In this document: piece after piece, positions 35,211 through 45,747 of the stretch
Position numbering within the stretch: position 1 is the first letter of the stretch
Layout of the letters: every line of letters starts with the position of its first letter
DNA from: Betaproteobacteria bacterium HGW-Betaproteobacteria-22
GTDB lineage: Bacteria; Pseudomonadota; Gammaproteobacteria; Burkholderiales; Methylophilaceae
NCBI GenBank assembly: GCA_002842285.1
Contig: PHCJ01000004.1
Span: 1-64,000 of the forward strand
Reading direction: 5' to 3'
DNA: 64,000 nt
Notes under the pieces: generated by a model
Seen by the model: the letters and a program-made list of their open reading frames with translations, nothing else
Database searches by the model: none
What the model was told of the DNA's origin: nothing
Position numbers and translations under genes: made by a program

Positions 35211-36920
35211 ATGATGCAGTCACTTTACAAACGATACCAAATATTACTGGATAACTCCGACCGGCTCATGGCACTCATGCTGCTATCGCTGCACGCCATA
35301 TTAATTTGGGGCGACGCAAGCTCGCTTACGACTGCACTGCTGCTTTGCCATTATGGGGTTTTTCTGCTGTGGCAGCCCGTAATGCGACAAAGTGACAAAC
35401 TATCCTGGAAGATGGCGATCATCCTGATTGCGGTGGTCGGTTTTTCCAGCGCTATCACTAGCTGGTGGCTCACCGCTTTCTGGATTGCAGGTCTGTTTGC
35501 CCTGATTAGCGGCCGCATATTCTCGAGCCAACCTAAACATTCAAGGCTGTCCAACATTCTTGCGGCTTCCTATCTGCTTGCCATCTTACTGCTTTGGGTG
35601 GTGCCGCAGCTGCTGGGCGCCAAAAATGATTTGGAGGCCAGCGAGTTTTTGCTGACTTATTTTCTGCCGATACTGCCTTTAACTGTTTTATTTTTGTCTG
35701 CTAAAAATACACCACACACATTCACCAGCAATATCGACTTCTTTTACACTACTTTAATTTTTCTCATTACGCTGATTGTCGTATTGGGGAGTTATGCTAT
35801 CGGCGTGATTTGGCAGATTCATTATGTGAAACTACTCATTTACACCGTCATTGGCCTGGCCATTAGCCTGGTTGCATTGAGCTGGCTATGGAATCCCAGC
35901 GCAACATTCTCAGGCCTAGAGCTATTAATGTCGCGCTACTTGCTAAGCATAGGCCTGCCATTTGAAGAATGGGTGAGAAAAATTGCACTCTACGCAGAAG
36001 ACGAAACTTCACCCGAACTTTTTCTTATGGCGTCCATGCGCGAGCTTCATGCATTAAATTGGGTAGGGGGCGTGCGTTGGCAATCCAGCAATGGCAGCCA
36101 CCATATCGGGGAATCTACGCCTTATATTTCCAACTTTAATTTTCATCAACTGCATCTGACTTTATATTCACGCTGGCAATTTACCCCCGCCATGTATCTG
36201 CATGTGCAGTTGCTCACACAAATTTTGGGCGAGTTTTATGAGGCAAAACGCCGCGAGGAAACCATCAGCCAAAACGCTTACATGCAAAGCCTTTATGAAA
36301 CAGGTTCCAGGCTTACCCACGACATTAAAAATATTTTGCAATCGCTGGGCACTTTGGCATCGGCTTCCGAACAAAGTCAGAACGCACATGACGATACGCA
36401 GTTGATCGCACTGATTAAAAAACAGTTGCCAAGATTAAACCAGCGGCTCACCAGCACCTTACACAAACTGGAGCAGCCAAGTATTGAGAAAAAATTTCAG
36501 GCAAAAGTCAGCTTCTGGTGGAAAAACTTTAAATTACTAAACGCGCATTATCAGATTCAGTTTGAAGCACCAGCCAACTTGCCAAAAACAGAAATCGATC
36601 CTGATGTACTGGATAGCGTAGTAGACAACCTGCTGCAAAACGCACTTGAAAAGGCAAAATTGGAAGCCAACGTGAATATCAAGGTGACATTAATGCCATC
36701 TCAACACTTTTGCCTGGAGGTTACTGACACGGGCTCTGCAATCCCTGCCGAGATTGCAGATAAGCTATTCAAATCACATGTCAGTTCAAAAAATGGTTTG
36801 GGCGTAGGTTTATACCATGCGGCACAGCAAGCCAAGCAGGCCGGCTACACACTGAGCCTGCAAGATAACCACGACGGAGAAGTGCGTTTTAGAGTGGAAC
36901 TAACAAAACTCCGTGAGTAA
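35211..36920 (+). CDS. Orphan membrane sensor histidine kinase
   Basis: The 569-residue protein's N-terminal 240 residues contain about seven or eight hydrophobic helices. A GAF-like middle region (about 245-355) and a kinase core follow. The phospho-acceptor motif is LTHDIKNILQSL (HDxKN type) near residue 370. The N box is DSVVDNLLQNALEKA and the G boxes are DTGSAIP and GLGVGLY. The layout resembles PrsK-type kinases of exopolysaccharide/exosortase systems, but no such genes or a cognate response regulator are adjacent, so no pathway is assigned. It diverges from the prepilin gene and has tandem repeats upstream. Confidence 0.85.
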   Translation: MMQSLYKRYQILLDNSDRLMALMLLSLHAILIWGDASSLTTALLLCHYGVFLLWQPVMRQSDKLSWKMAIILIAVVGFSSAITSWWLTAFWIAGLFALISGRIFSSQPKHSRLSNILAASYLLAILLLWVVPQLLGAKNDLEASEFLLTYFLPILPLTVLFLSAKNTPHTFTSNIDFFYTTLIFLITLIVVLGSYAIGVIWQIHYVKLLIYTVIGLAISLVALSWLWNPSATFSGLELLMSRYLLSIGLPFEEWVRKIALYAEDETSPELFLMASMRELHALNWVGGVRWQSSNGSHHIGESTPYISNFNFHQLHLTLYSRWQFTPAMYLHVQLLTQILGEFYEAKRREETISQNAYMQSLYETGSRLTHDIKNILQSLGTLASASEQSQNAHDDTQLIALIKKQLPRLNQRLTSTLHKLEQPSIEKKFQAKVSFWWKNFKLLNAHYQIQFEAPANLPKTEIDPDVLDSVVDNLLQNALEKAKLEANVNIKVTLMPSQHFCLEVTDTGSAIPAEIADKLFKSHVSSKNGLGVGLYHAAQQAKQAGYTLSLQDNHDGEVRFRVELTKLRE

Positions 36921-36993
36921 GGCGCGCATCATCTCCGGCCTCTCAACAATGGCGAGGCTGTATAGATCAACTATTGAGAGCTAAAACAGAAGC

Positions 36994-38136
36994 CTATAAC
37001 GTTCCGTATGAATGCAGCCCACTTAAAAACATATTCACGCCTAAAAATGCAAAGGTTGTAATTAACAAGCCGATTAATGACCACCAAGCCAGGGTTGGTC
37101 CACGCAAGCCTTTGACCATGCGCAAGTGCAGCCAGGCTGCATAATTGAGCCAGACGATCAGCGCCCATGTTTCTTTTGGATCCCAGCTCCAATAACCACC
37201 CCACGCCTCTGCAGCCCACATTGCGCCAAGAATTGTCGCAATGGTGAAAAATGCAAAACCTACCGCAATCGCCTTGTACATTAAATCATCAAGCACATCC
37301 AGACTTGGCAGACGTGAGGCCAGAACTCCTTTTGCAGCAAGCAGATACGCTAAAGCCACCATGGCGGCCAACGAGAATGCGCCATAGCCCACAAAATTGG
37401 CTGGCACGTGTATTTTCATCCAGTAACTCTGCAAAGCAGGCACCAAGGGCTGAATGCCATGTGCCTCACGATCAAATGTATACCAAAGAATAAACCCGAC
37501 AGCGGCATTAATCACCAGCAGCACAAAACCGCCCAGCTGCTTGGTATTTAGCTTTTGTTCATAATGCAGGTAGAGCAAAGCTGTAATCAAACAGAAAAGC
37601 ACAAACACTTCGTAAAGATTGCTAACGGGGATATGCCCTACTTCAGGCGCAATTAAATAAGATTCATACCAGCGCACCATTAAGCCAACGAAACCAAACA
37701 GTACTGCCACCCATGTCAAGCTGGAAGCAACATTCGCTGTAAATGCGCTGCGTCTGTACAGTGCAAACCAATAGGTAAGCATTGCCAGCACAAACAGCAC
37801 ATTCATCCACATGATTGCCGACTGGCTGGCAATGAGAAATTTGAGAACAAATACCTGCGACACACGCTCCAGGCTGCCTTGATATAACGAAACCGCAATT
37901 AAGCTCACCAAGCCTACCGCCAACACCAGCTTGGCAAGTGCACGCCAGCGCCAGCCCAGGTAGCTCGAAAGCACTGCCGCGCCAAACAAAAAACTGACTT
38001 CATAGGCATCCATGTAATGCGCATATTTTGTAAAGGCGAAGACTGCACCTATCAGCAAAATCACTGCATATAGCCAATCCTGCCAATCCAATCGCTGCAA
38101 CAAAGGTTTTTGTTGATAATCCGGTAAGTTACTCAT
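36994..38136 (-). CDS. ccsB: Cytochrome c biogenesis protein CcsB/ResC (System II)
   Basis: The 380-residue integral membrane protein has about eight to nine helices. The heme-handling WWD-type motif WGGYWSWDPKETWALIVWLNYAAWLHLRM lies near residue 300. This protein and ResB/Ccs1 form the System II synthetase that exports heme and attaches it to CxxCH motifs in the periplasm. It is 8 bp downstream of resB. Confidence 0.94.
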   Translation of the reverse strand: MSNLPDYQQKPLLQRLDWQDWLYAVILLIGAVFAFTKYAHYMDAYEVSFLFGAAVLSSYLGWRWRALAKLVLAVGLVSLIAVSLYQGSLERVSQVFVLKFLIASQSAIMWMNVLFVLAMLTYWFALYRRSAFTANVASSLTWVAVLFGFVGLMVRWYESYLIAPEVGHIPVSNLYEVFVLFCLITALLYLHYEQKLNTKQLGGFVLLVINAAVGFILWYTFDREAHGIQPLVPALQSYWMKIHVPANFVGYGAFSLAAMVALAYLLAAKGVLASRLPSLDVLDDLMYKAIAVGFAFFTIATILGAMWAAEAWGGYWSWDPKETWALIVWLNYAAWLHLRMVKGLRGPTLAWWSLIGLLITTFAFLGVNMFLSGLHSYGTL

Positions 38137-38144
38137 ATTGATCC

Positions 38145-40112
38145 TCAGCTGATTAAGCTAGTTAACTGGTTACGGTATAAATCGAACTCTTGCTCAAAGT
38201 CTAAATTCTTGCGATTTGATGCCATCGCAAAATGTACCTGATTTGCATCCGGCTTTAAATAAAACCAAATGCGCCTTTCTCGAATGTACATCATGGCAAA
38301 AATCCCCAACACCAGGAGGACAGAACCTAAGTAAACCCATTTTTGCCCTGGTGATTTAGTCAATTGCAGGCCGCTTGCCTCTTTATGTTCAAACTGCACT
38401 AGCTGCAAATAATAGGGTGCGCCATAAAAAAACATGTCACTGAATGCGTTTAAACTTTCTCTTAATAACATCTCCACTTCAGGGCCATGACCTAGCGCCG
38501 GCTTTTTTTGTTGCGTGAGACTTAGGTTATAAGCTTCATAAGCTGCGATGTTGATCATTTTAATATAGGTCGCGGCTGAGGTTTCACGCTCAGACTCTGG
38601 CACATGTTCTTCAATCATACGCGCCACCTGATTATAGCCACCCTGCGCAAACACAGCCAGCAAACGTACAATACTGCTCTCAAACTGCGCGCGTATTGCT
38701 TTGTCTTTATTTACATCTAATGAACTATCCGCTATTTTTTTTGCGATTTTTTCATACTGTGTTGCATCAAACATGGTAGCGCGGAAATGCATAAAATTAT
38801 GCAGACTCAAATCATCATCTGCAGGAATGCGGAGGTATCTGAACTCATCCTGCACCGTCTCACGCATGCCTGATATAAAGTAAAATTTGCCATCTATCTG
38901 CATGGGCTGCATGTACGTGACATATTCAACGGCTTGTCCACGATTATCACGTAACTTATAAGTCACATTAGGACCTACGTTATGAGGCTTGCCTTTACCA
39001 TCGGGTGACAGGTTAATGATATTGAATTTACGAAAATCATTAAACTCTACACTCAGAGCATGATCACCATCGCCCAACTTGGCTTTATCAAAAATTGCGC
39101 CGGATAACCCTTGCGTCTGATTGTTAGGTGCTAGCAGGTTCCACACATTAAAGTTAAGTGTCGTGCCGCCATCTTGAAAATCAGATTGATAAATGGCTAT
39201 CCCTTTATAAGTTAAGGGATGATTCACGCTAATCGTCTTAGTAACGGGTGCTTCCAAAGCAGGATCAATGATCACCAAGTCACTTTCAAATGACTTGGGC
39301 TGGCCTGTCGCGTAATGCTCAATGCGAAAGTCCTTTAACGCCACAGCAAAAGGCAGTTCCTGCACAAGATAGCCGTCACGCACACGAATGAAGGCCACAT
39401 TGCTGCTCGACCCTTCAGGCAAAGTCATATTTCCGCGGAAGGAGGGATTGCTGATCGGCATCCGGCTCTGCGCTGGCACTTGGGATAATGGAATATCCAA
39501 AGTTTCAATACGTTTCTGGCCTAAAAGCTCCTGAAGCTTGAACGGCAGGTTGCCATCAAGCAAGCCGCCAAATAGAATGACCACCATTGCCACATGGGTG
39601 AAGATATAACCCCAACGCTGGTGTGTTCCCGCTTTTGCAGCTATAAGCTGGCCACCATCTGCTTGCTGCCTGATTTTGTACTGAAAACCTTTTGACGCCA
39701 AAAAACCAATCAATTTTTGTTTTGCGCCCTCAACATCTGCTACGTGATTGAAAGTAGCCTGATGGCTAAATGCATGTAGTGATTTTTCGGTCGCATGCTC
39801 TTTGAAAGTACGCCATTCTCTGAGCATCATTGGCGTATTGCGATAGATACAGAAACTTGTGGATACCACCAAAAATAAGAGAATAACCAGAAACCAGCCG
39901 CTATGATAAACATCATAAAGGCCTAGTGTTTCAAACAAGCCAAACCAGAACTGTCCGAACTTCACGATGTAGTTTTCGTAGGGCTCGTTTTGTTTAAGCA
40001 CTGTGCCAATAATCGAAGCAACGCCCAATATACTCAACAGGCTCACTGCAAATCGCATGGAGCTAAGCAGATCAAACAGGTTTTTTATAAATGATAATTT
40101 TGGATTCTGCAT
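38145..40112 (-). CDS. resB: Cytochrome c biogenesis protein ResB/Ccs1 (System II)
   Basis: The 655-residue protein has three N-terminal helices (LLSSMRFAVSLLSILGVASIIGTVLKQNEPYENYIV..., WFLVILLFLVVSTSFCIYR, WGYIFTHVAMVVILFGGLLDG), a large periplasmic domain and a final C-terminal helix (WVYLGSVLLVLGIFAMMYIRERRIWFYL). It receives heme and apocytochrome together with CcsB. MQNPKLSFIK at 40112 was chosen over the longer open frame. It lies beside a di-heme cytochrome c gene, one expected client. Confidence 0.94.
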   Translation of the reverse strand: MQNPKLSFIKNLFDLLSSMRFAVSLLSILGVASIIGTVLKQNEPYENYIVKFGQFWFGLFETLGLYDVYHSGWFLVILLFLVVSTSFCIYRNTPMMLREWRTFKEHATEKSLHAFSHQATFNHVADVEGAKQKLIGFLASKGFQYKIRQQADGGQLIAAKAGTHQRWGYIFTHVAMVVILFGGLLDGNLPFKLQELLGQKRIETLDIPLSQVPAQSRMPISNPSFRGNMTLPEGSSSNVAFIRVRDGYLVQELPFAVALKDFRIEHYATGQPKSFESDLVIIDPALEAPVTKTISVNHPLTYKGIAIYQSDFQDGGTTLNFNVWNLLAPNNQTQGLSGAIFDKAKLGDGDHALSVEFNDFRKFNIINLSPDGKGKPHNVGPNVTYKLRDNRGQAVEYVTYMQPMQIDGKFYFISGMRETVQDEFRYLRIPADDDLSLHNFMHFRATMFDATQYEKIAKKIADSSLDVNKDKAIRAQFESSIVRLLAVFAQGGYNQVARMIEEHVPESERETSAATYIKMINIAAYEAYNLSLTQQKKPALGHGPEVEMLLRESLNAFSDMFFYGAPYYLQLVQFEHKEASGLQLTKSPGQKWVYLGSVLLVLGIFAMMYIRERRIWFYLKPDANQVHFAMASNRKNLDFEQEFDLYRNQLTSLIS

Positions 40113-40221
40113 GCGGTACTCTGGAAATAACAACGCGGGCTTAATCAATCAGCTGACAATATAGGACGCCAATTCCATCAAGATAGTTGCCAAAAAATAA
40201 AAATTAGCTTTATTTGGGGTC

Positions 40222-40248
40222 AAAAAAAGGGCAGCAATGCCACCCTTT
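40222..40248 (-). terminator. Terminator after the cytochrome c gene
   Basis: On the minus strand, AAAGGGTGGC and GCTGCCCTTT pair with two G-T wobbles around ATT, and a T-run follows. It lies 15 bp past the cytochrome stop. Confidence 0.7.
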
Positions 40249-40262
40249 CAACTCATGCAGAC

Positions 40263-40874
40263 TTAGCGCAGGCCCTGTATATAATCTGCAACCGCGGCCA
40301 TTTCAGCATCGGTCATTTTAGTGGCAATCACCGCCATCATAGGTGCGTTTGCACGCTCACCAGTGCGAAAAGCCTTAAGCTGTGCCAACGTGTAATCCGC
40401 ATGCTGCGCACTCAGGCGCGGAAACTGTTTAGGCAACCCGGCGCCGTTGGGGCTGTGACAGGCAGCGCAAGCAGGCACACCGGTTGCCGCATTGCCTGCA
40501 CGATATACCTTCTCTCCAAGAGAGCCTTTGCCATTGCTTACAGCCTGCGCCAGATTAAGTTTTTTAGCTGCAAAATAACTGGCCACAGCCTTGATATCTT
40601 CATCGCTCAAACTCGCCGCCATTCCCGACATGACCGCATTGGCACGTTTGCCGGATTTAAATTCCATCAGTTGTTTCTGTAAATATTCAGGATGCTGCCC
40701 AGCCAACTTAGGGTTCAGGCTGATCGCACTATTACCATCCGCACCATGGCATGCCGCACATACGTTATTGACGGTTTTCTCCGCAGCACTTAATGCAGCT
40801 GGCTCAGCTAAGGCTTGCGCAGACAGACCTAGCACAAAACCAGACAACACCCACGCTAAATGACGAATTTGCAT
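40263..40874 (-). CDS. Di-heme cytochrome c4-type protein
   Basis: The 203-residue periplasmic protein has a signal peptide (MQIRHLAWVLSGFVLGLSAQALA) and two homologous c-type domains with CAACH heme motifs (first C39-H43; second in GVPACAACHSPNGAG). Each is followed by the Met-ligand region typical of cytochrome c4 (RANAVMSGMAASLSDEDIKAVASYFA; RANAPMMAVIATKMTDAEMAAVADYIQGL). It would carry electrons from quinol oxidation to terminal oxidases. The start at 40874 is chosen for the signal peptide. It sits with its likely maturation genes resB-ccsB. Confidence 0.93.
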   Translation of the reverse strand: MQIRHLAWVLSGFVLGLSAQALAEPAALSAAEKTVNNVCAACHGADGNSAISLNPKLAGQHPEYLQKQLMEFKSGKRANAVMSGMAASLSDEDIKAVASYFAAKKLNLAQAVSNGKGSLGEKVYRAGNAATGVPACAACHSPNGAGLPKQFPRLSAQHADYTLAQLKAFRTGERANAPMMAVIATKMTDAEMAAVADYIQGLR

Positions 40875-41052
40875 TACCGCTCCTAAATCTAGATTATTCA
40901 ACTAATTAACGCGATATTTTAGCGAAAAACCAGTATTCGTGATAGCATTTTTCGACGTAATCTCAATTCATTTATTAAATCATCAGTGACTAACACCAGT
41001 TCACATACGGTGATGTCCGCATAATTGAATTTTCAAACAGAATCGGATTGTT

Positions 41053-41715
41053 ATGCCTTTGTTTCAAAATGCCACATTTTTCATTTCCGCGCACCACCTG
41101 CGTGATCTGCCACCTGCCAGCGGCATCGAAGTCGCTTTTGCCGGGCGCTCCAACGCAGGCAAATCAAGCGCGCTCAATACACTTGCCAACCACAATCGTC
41201 TGGCTTTTGTCAGCAAACAGCCGGGGCGCACGCAACTGATTAATTTTTTCACACTTGGCAATGATCGGCATTTGGTTGATTTGCCCGGTTATGGTTACGC
41301 CAAAGTGCCTGAAGCAATGCGCGCGCACTGGCAAAATGTGCTTGCCCGTTATTTAAGTGAACGCTCCAGCTTGGGTGGTTTGGTGCTGGTGATGGATAGC
41401 CGCCACCCTCTCACACCGCTGGATCGGCAAATGCTGGATTGGTTTTGCCCTAGCGGAAAACCTGTACACGTGCTTTTGACCAAGTCAGATAAGCTCTCGC
41501 GCGGAGAGGCCTCGCTGACCTTGAATAAGGTCCGTAAAGAGCTTAATGAAACCTGGGGCTATCACTACCACAGCGCTTGTACCGTGCAATTATTTTCCAG
41601 CCTGAAAAAACAAGGGGTGGAAGAAGCAGAAAAAGTGATTGGCAAATGGCTATTTTCTGAAAACAATGAAGAAGCCTCTGAAGTGACGCCTGAAGAGCGC
41701 GAAGCTCAAACTTAA
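41053..41715 (+). CDS. engB: Ribosome biogenesis GTP-binding protein EngB/YsxC/YihA
   Basis: The 220-residue TrmE-Era-EngA-EngB-type GTPase is needed for 50S assembly. It has the G1 motif [10 protein letters not shown], switch region [12 protein letters not shown]3 [11 protein letters not shown]4 [10 protein letters not shown], and a C-terminal helix ending in an acidic tail. It diverges from the cytochrome gene and converges with trmB, with 8 bp between stops. Confidence 0.96.
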   Translation: MPLFQNATFFISAHHLRDLPPASGIEVAFAGRSNAGKSSALNTLANHNRLAFVSKQPGRTQLINFFTLGNDRHLVDLPGYGYAKVPEAMRAHWQNVLARYLSERSSLGGLVLVMDSRHPLTPLDRQMLDWFCPSGKPVHVLLTKSDKLSRGEASLTLNKVRKELNETWGYHYHSACTVQLFSSLKKQGVEEAEKVIGKWLFSENNEEASEVTPEEREAQT

Positions 41716-41723
41716 ATGCAAAT

Positions 41724-42437
41724 TTATTTACGCTTAAATACCAAATCCCAAACGCCATGCCCCAGCTTGATGCCGCGGTTCTCAAATTTGGTGAGTGGCC
41801 TGTAGCTCGGTTTTTCTGCGTAATCTTTTGCGGTGTTTTGCAACAGCGATTCTGAACTCAACACCTCCAGAACCCATTCTGCATACGCCTGCCAGTCCGT
41901 CGCCACGTGTATATATGCGCCTGTTTTCAATTTGCTGCACAGCAGTTTGACAAACTCAGCCTGAATCAGGCGACGCTTGTGGTGGCGCTTCTTGTGCCAG
42001 GGGTCAGGGAAAAATATATGCACACCATCCAGGCTGGCATCAGCCAGCATATGCTGTAGCACCTCGACCACATCATGCTGAATGACTCGCACATTGGTAA
42101 GTGCCAGCTCATCAATCAATTTCAGCAAGGCGCCCACACCCGGGGTATGCACCTCTGCTGCCAAAAAATCATGGTCTGGCAGTGTCTGCGCTATTTTTGC
42201 CGTGGTTTCTCCCATACCAAAACCAATTTCCAGAATTTTTTTGTTCTCTGCACGATTAAAAAGCGCATTTAAATCAAGCAACTCTGGTGTATAACTAACG
42301 CCAAACTTAGGGAAAACCGTTTCCAATGCTCGTGCCTGCCCTTTTGTTAAACGTCCCTGGCGCAAAACAAAACTGCGAATCCGGCGTGACTCGGTAAGCT
42401 CTTGCGGTAATACTGCTGTGTTTGTTAAATCATTCAT
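41724..42437 (-). CDS. trmB: tRNA (guanine-N7-)-methyltransferase
   Basis: The 237-residue protein makes m7G46 in tRNA. The SAM-binding motif is [18 protein letters not shown], and the catalytic region is [25 protein letters not shown] with the Asp-Pro-Trp-x-Lys-x-x-His signature. The C-terminal motif is [31 protein letters not shown] (42437) is preferred to the three-codon longer start. Confidence 0.96.
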   Translation of the reverse strand: MNDLTNTAVLPQELTESRRIRSFVLRQGRLTKGQARALETVFPKFGVSYTPELLDLNALFNRAENKKILEIGFGMGETTAKIAQTLPDHDFLAAEVHTPGVGALLKLIDELALTNVRVIQHDVVEVLQHMLADASLDGVHIFFPDPWHKKRHHKRRLIQAEFVKLLCSKLKTGAYIHVATDWQAYAEWVLEVLSSESLLQNTAKDYAEKPSYRPLTKFENRGIKLGHGVWDLVFKRK

Positions 42438-42579
42438 AGCGCACATTATACTTTAGCCAATCTCTAAAATTCAGGTTTCAACACAATGCATATCATGCCG
42501 ACCAAGCATGACTGTGATGAAAGATGCTTAAATTATTGCTTTCTCAAAACTGCCGTGCAGTCTACTACCCGGCTCACCA

Positions 42580-43731
42580 TCACAAAGTATGTGATCTGTC
42601 CCCCGACATAAAGCCTATGAGTGCTCGCTCAATCCCTTTACTTAAAGCAATCACCTTAAACAAATCCCCCATTTCAGCAGGTGAGAGTAGTTTCTGTACG
42701 GCAGCTGCCAAAGGTGCATACCGAGGAACATCGTCAGCAGGAACGCGACTTAACTGATCCAGAATACCGCAGTTCATTAAAAACTGTGCCTGCGTACAGT
42801 ATCCTTCCAACGTCAAACCTGCATTTAGGGCGGCATGTGCAATCGCACTAAAGTCAACATGTGTAGTCAGGTCCTGCAAGCCCACGTAAATTAGTGGATC
42901 GGTATGCGCATATTGCTGGAAATGGCACATCAATGTACCCAGGTTGCGTTGTGGATGGTAATACTCACGTGCACAGAATCCATAATCCACCAGCAGCACA
43001 ACTCCCCGCAACAAACTCTGTGCCAAGCTATTGATCAACCCATTCGCCGCGGGATTCACTTCCGTCAAGTAGTCTTCAGGCAAATCGTAGGTTTTTACAT
43101 AATCCAGAAGCGCACCCGGCTCGATTAATTTATCCTGCCAGACAAAGCCACCTTCAAACTTGACGCCACGTTCAAACAGCGCATTTTGGCCATGATAGAT
43201 CAAATGTGCGGGAATCGCATCCAGCACTTCATTGCCGATTATCACTCCCACAAAATCTTCAGGCAAAGCATCCAGCCATACAACGCACTGTGCGAGATGT
43301 GCCGGCAAGTTATCTTTAACCGTCTTTTTTTGGATTTCACGCAAGTGCGCGCTTACTTCCAAAATAAAATAACGCTCGGGCCACTGCTTTATTCCCTCAA
43401 GCGCCATCAACAAGTCGACTGCTAGGCGCCCGGTGCCGGCACCCAGTTCCAACACATTCCCATCAGTTTCTGCCAATACCTGTGCAAGCTGATGCACCAA
43501 GGTTTGAGCAAAAACAGGAGAAATTTCAGGTGCGGTCACAAAATCACCGCCCGCACCAAACTTTTTCGCGCCGCCACTGTAATAACCTAAGCCTGGCGTA
43601 TATAAGGCCATTTGCATAAAGTCAGCGAATGACAGCCATCCACCGCAATCTACAATTTTATTTTTTATTAGTTGAGCCAATTGCAGGCTGTGTGCCTGCG
43701 CTTGTGTATTAGGAATAGGTAATGAAGTCAT
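42580..43731 (-). CDS. SAM-dependent methyltransferase of the MidA/NDUFAF7 family
   Basis: The 383-residue protein has the family's N-terminal segment (FADFMQMALYTPGLGYYSGGAKKFGAGGDFVTAPEISPVF), the SAM site VLELGAGTGRLAVDLLMAL, the GNEVLDAIPAHL motif, and the REYYHPQRNLGTLMCHFQQYAHTDPLIYVGLQDLTTHVDF block. The mitochondrial homologue dimethylates an arginine of complex I subunit NDUFS2. The bacterial target is not settled. It is divergent from the pteridine reductase gene, a pairing common in betaproteobacteria. Confidence 0.9.
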   Translation of the reverse strand: MTSLPIPNTQAQAHSLQLAQLIKNKIVDCGGWLSFADFMQMALYTPGLGYYSGGAKKFGAGGDFVTAPEISPVFAQTLVHQLAQVLAETDGNVLELGAGTGRLAVDLLMALEGIKQWPERYFILEVSAHLREIQKKTVKDNLPAHLAQCVVWLDALPEDFVGVIIGNEVLDAIPAHLIYHGQNALFERGVKFEGGFVWQDKLIEPGALLDYVKTYDLPEDYLTEVNPAANGLINSLAQSLLRGVVLLVDYGFCAREYYHPQRNLGTLMCHFQQYAHTDPLIYVGLQDLTTHVDFSAIAHAALNAGLTLEGYCTQAQFLMNCGILDQLSRVPADDVPRYAPLAAAVQKLLSPAEMGDLFKVIALSKGIERALIGFMSGDRSHTL

Positions 43732-43771
43732 AAGCCATTATAATATTTTCTAACCAAGGAATGAGTACACT

Positions 43772-44533
43772 GTGAATACAGTCAAAGATACAGTTAAAAA
43801 TAAAGTCGTGCTAATCACAGGGGGTGCCAAGCGGGTTGGTGCCGCTATTTGCCGGGAATTGCATGCAAATGGCGCACAACTCATGATTCACTACAAAAAC
43901 AGTGCGGTTGAAGCACGCGCATTACAAGCGGAACTCAATTTACTACGCCCTAACTCTGCAGGCATTATTCAGGCCGATTTACATAACATTACCGTTCTGC
44001 CTGGCTTAATCCATGAAACAGTCAGCTTATTTGGGCGACTCGATGTACTGATTAATAATGCCTCGACTTACTTTCCCACAGAAATCGGCCAGATCAACGA
44101 AGAAAACTGGTATGACTTGATAGGCAGCAATTTAAAAGCGCCTGTATTTTTAGTACAAGCTGCGGCAAATGAACTACGCAAACACCATGGCTGCATTATC
44201 AACATAACGGATATGCACGTGGAGCGTCCAAAAAGAGGCTATGTCATTTATAGTGTTGCCAAAGCCGGCCTGGTAACACTGACCAAATCGCTTGCGCATG
44301 AGCTGGGGCCGGATGTGCGCGTTAATGCCGTTGCACCCGGGCCCGTGCTGTGGCCAGACGACAACCCGCAATTTGATGAGGTTTATCGCCAGCGCGTGAT
44401 TAACCAGACCTTGCTCAAACGCACAGGCCAACCTGAAGATGTCGCCAAAGCCGTTAAATTCCTGATTTACGACGCAGCCTTTGTTACGGGGCATGTGCTC
44501 GCAGTGGATGGCGGACGGTCATTAAATCTCTAA
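43772..44533 (+). CDS. Pteridine reductase (FolM/PTR1-like short-chain dehydrogenase)
   Basis: The 253-residue NADPH-dependent SDR has the TGGAKRVGAAI dinucleotide motif with the Arg typical of NADPH use and the NNAS motif. The catalytic set is Asp147 (NITD), Tyr160 and Lys164 (YSVAK). Asp replaces the usual SDR serine, and the 13-residue D-to-Y spacing is the pattern of pteridine reductase PTR1 and FolM. It should reduce dihydrobiopterin or dihydromonapterin. The start is a GTG at 43772, after AAGGA at 43756-43760; an ATG at 43761 runs into a stop after four codons. Confidence 0.88.
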   Translation: MNTVKDTVKNKVVLITGGAKRVGAAICRELHANGAQLMIHYKNSAVEARALQAELNLLRPNSAGIIQADLHNITVLPGLIHETVSLFGRLDVLINNASTYFPTEIGQINEENWYDLIGSNLKAPVFLVQAAANELRKHHGCIINITDMHVERPKRGYVIYSVAKAGLVTLTKSLAHELGPDVRVNAVAPGPVLWPDDNPQFDEVYRQRVINQTLLKRTGQPEDVAKAVKFLIYDAAFVTGHVLAVDGGRSLNL

Positions 44534-44601
44534 CCATGGCCGAACTACCGGTCATCAGTTCACTTTACTCAATATTTTTATAATACTTCACTTACCCAGC
44601 A

Positions 44602-45507
44602 ATGATTAAACACTTTCCAGACAACCACTCCAATAATTTCGTCAAACTGCGTAACAACCTGATCAGTGCGGTAGGCAAAGCCATAGGCGACTACAACATG
44701 ATTGAGGACGGAGACACGGTGCTGGTGTGCATGAGTGGCGGCAAAGACTCACATGCATTACTAATGATATTGCTTGCGCTGCAGGAGCGTGCGCCGATTA
44801 ATTTCAAATTAATCGCCATGAATCTGGATCAAAAACAGCCAGGTTTCCCTGCGGATATTTTACCCGCCTATTTCAAAAAACTGGGCATTGATTATCGCAT
44901 CGTCGAGGCGGACACTTACTCTATCGTGAAAGAAAAGATACCTGAAGGCAAAACCACCTGTTCATTGTGCTCACGCCTGCGCCGTGGTGTAATTTATACC
45001 ACCGCGAAAGAATTAGGCGCCAACAAAATTGCATTGGGACATCATCGTGACGATATTGTAGAAACATTATTCCTGAACCTGTTCTTTGGTGCAAAAATGA
45101 AAGCCATGCCACCCAAGCTCGCCACCAACGATAAACGTAACGTGGTGATACGCCCGCTTGCATACTGTAGCGAAAGAGACATTGCAAGTTATGCACGCCA
45201 GATGGATTTCCCCATTATCCCTTGTGACTTGTGTGGCTCTCAGGATAATCTGCAACGCCAGAAAATCAAAGACATGCTGCAAAGCTGGGAACGTGAGCAA
45301 CCTGGACGCATCAATAATATCTTTCGTGCAATCACTAATGTAGAACCATCGCATTTAGCTGACAACAAGCTGTATGACTTTAAGAATTTAAGTCAAGCCG
45401 AAGCAGAAGATGAAGACCCGCTATTTGGTGATATAGTCCATGAAAACAACCCCCTTAATCTGGCCTTGGCGACCGAGAACAAAATTGAATTTATACGCAG
45501 CAAATAA
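44602..45507 (+). CDS. ttcA: tRNA 2-thiocytidine biosynthesis protein TtcA
   Basis: The 301-residue iron-sulfur enzyme thiolates C32 of certain tRNAs. The PP-loop [12 protein letters not shown] is at residues 43-54. The family's CxxC pairs are [10 protein letters not shown] and [19 protein letters not shown], with [19 protein letters not shown] between them. The length is normal. It follows the pteridine reductase on the same strand after 68 bp. Confidence 0.96.
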   Translation: MIKHFPDNHSNNFVKLRNNLISAVGKAIGDYNMIEDGDTVLVCMSGGKDSHALLMILLALQERAPINFKLIAMNLDQKQPGFPADILPAYFKKLGIDYRIVEADTYSIVKEKIPEGKTTCSLCSRLRRGVIYTTAKELGANKIALGHHRDDIVETLFLNLFFGAKMKAMPPKLATNDKRNVVIRPLAYCSERDIASYARQMDFPIIPCDLCGSQDNLQRQKIKDMLQSWEREQPGRINNIFRAITNVEPSHLADNKLYDFKNLSQAEAEDEDPLFGDIVHENNPLNLALATENKIEFIRSK

Positions 45508-45747
45508 TCGCATTTATATTGAATGTGCGACACCTTTGCTAACATCACGACTCACGTCGCATACTGAAAATTGCACAGGCTAAGCAAAAGTTAAAAATCA
45601 CAGATAAAACGCACGCTTTCACCAAAAGTGCTTTATTTGATGATTCTGAATTAAATTTGTAGATGAAACGCTATAAGTTGTTGTATTTTAGGCGTTGTAC
45701 TTGCTATCATCCGAAATAATCACCAACGTATTCATTTCTAGGCATTC

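Noticed and set aside
43761-43775. Four-codon ATG reading frame before the pteridine reductase, possible leader peptide
   Set aside because: The ATG touches the AAGGA site with no spacing, and the frame stops at once; it is more likely chance next to the GTG start.
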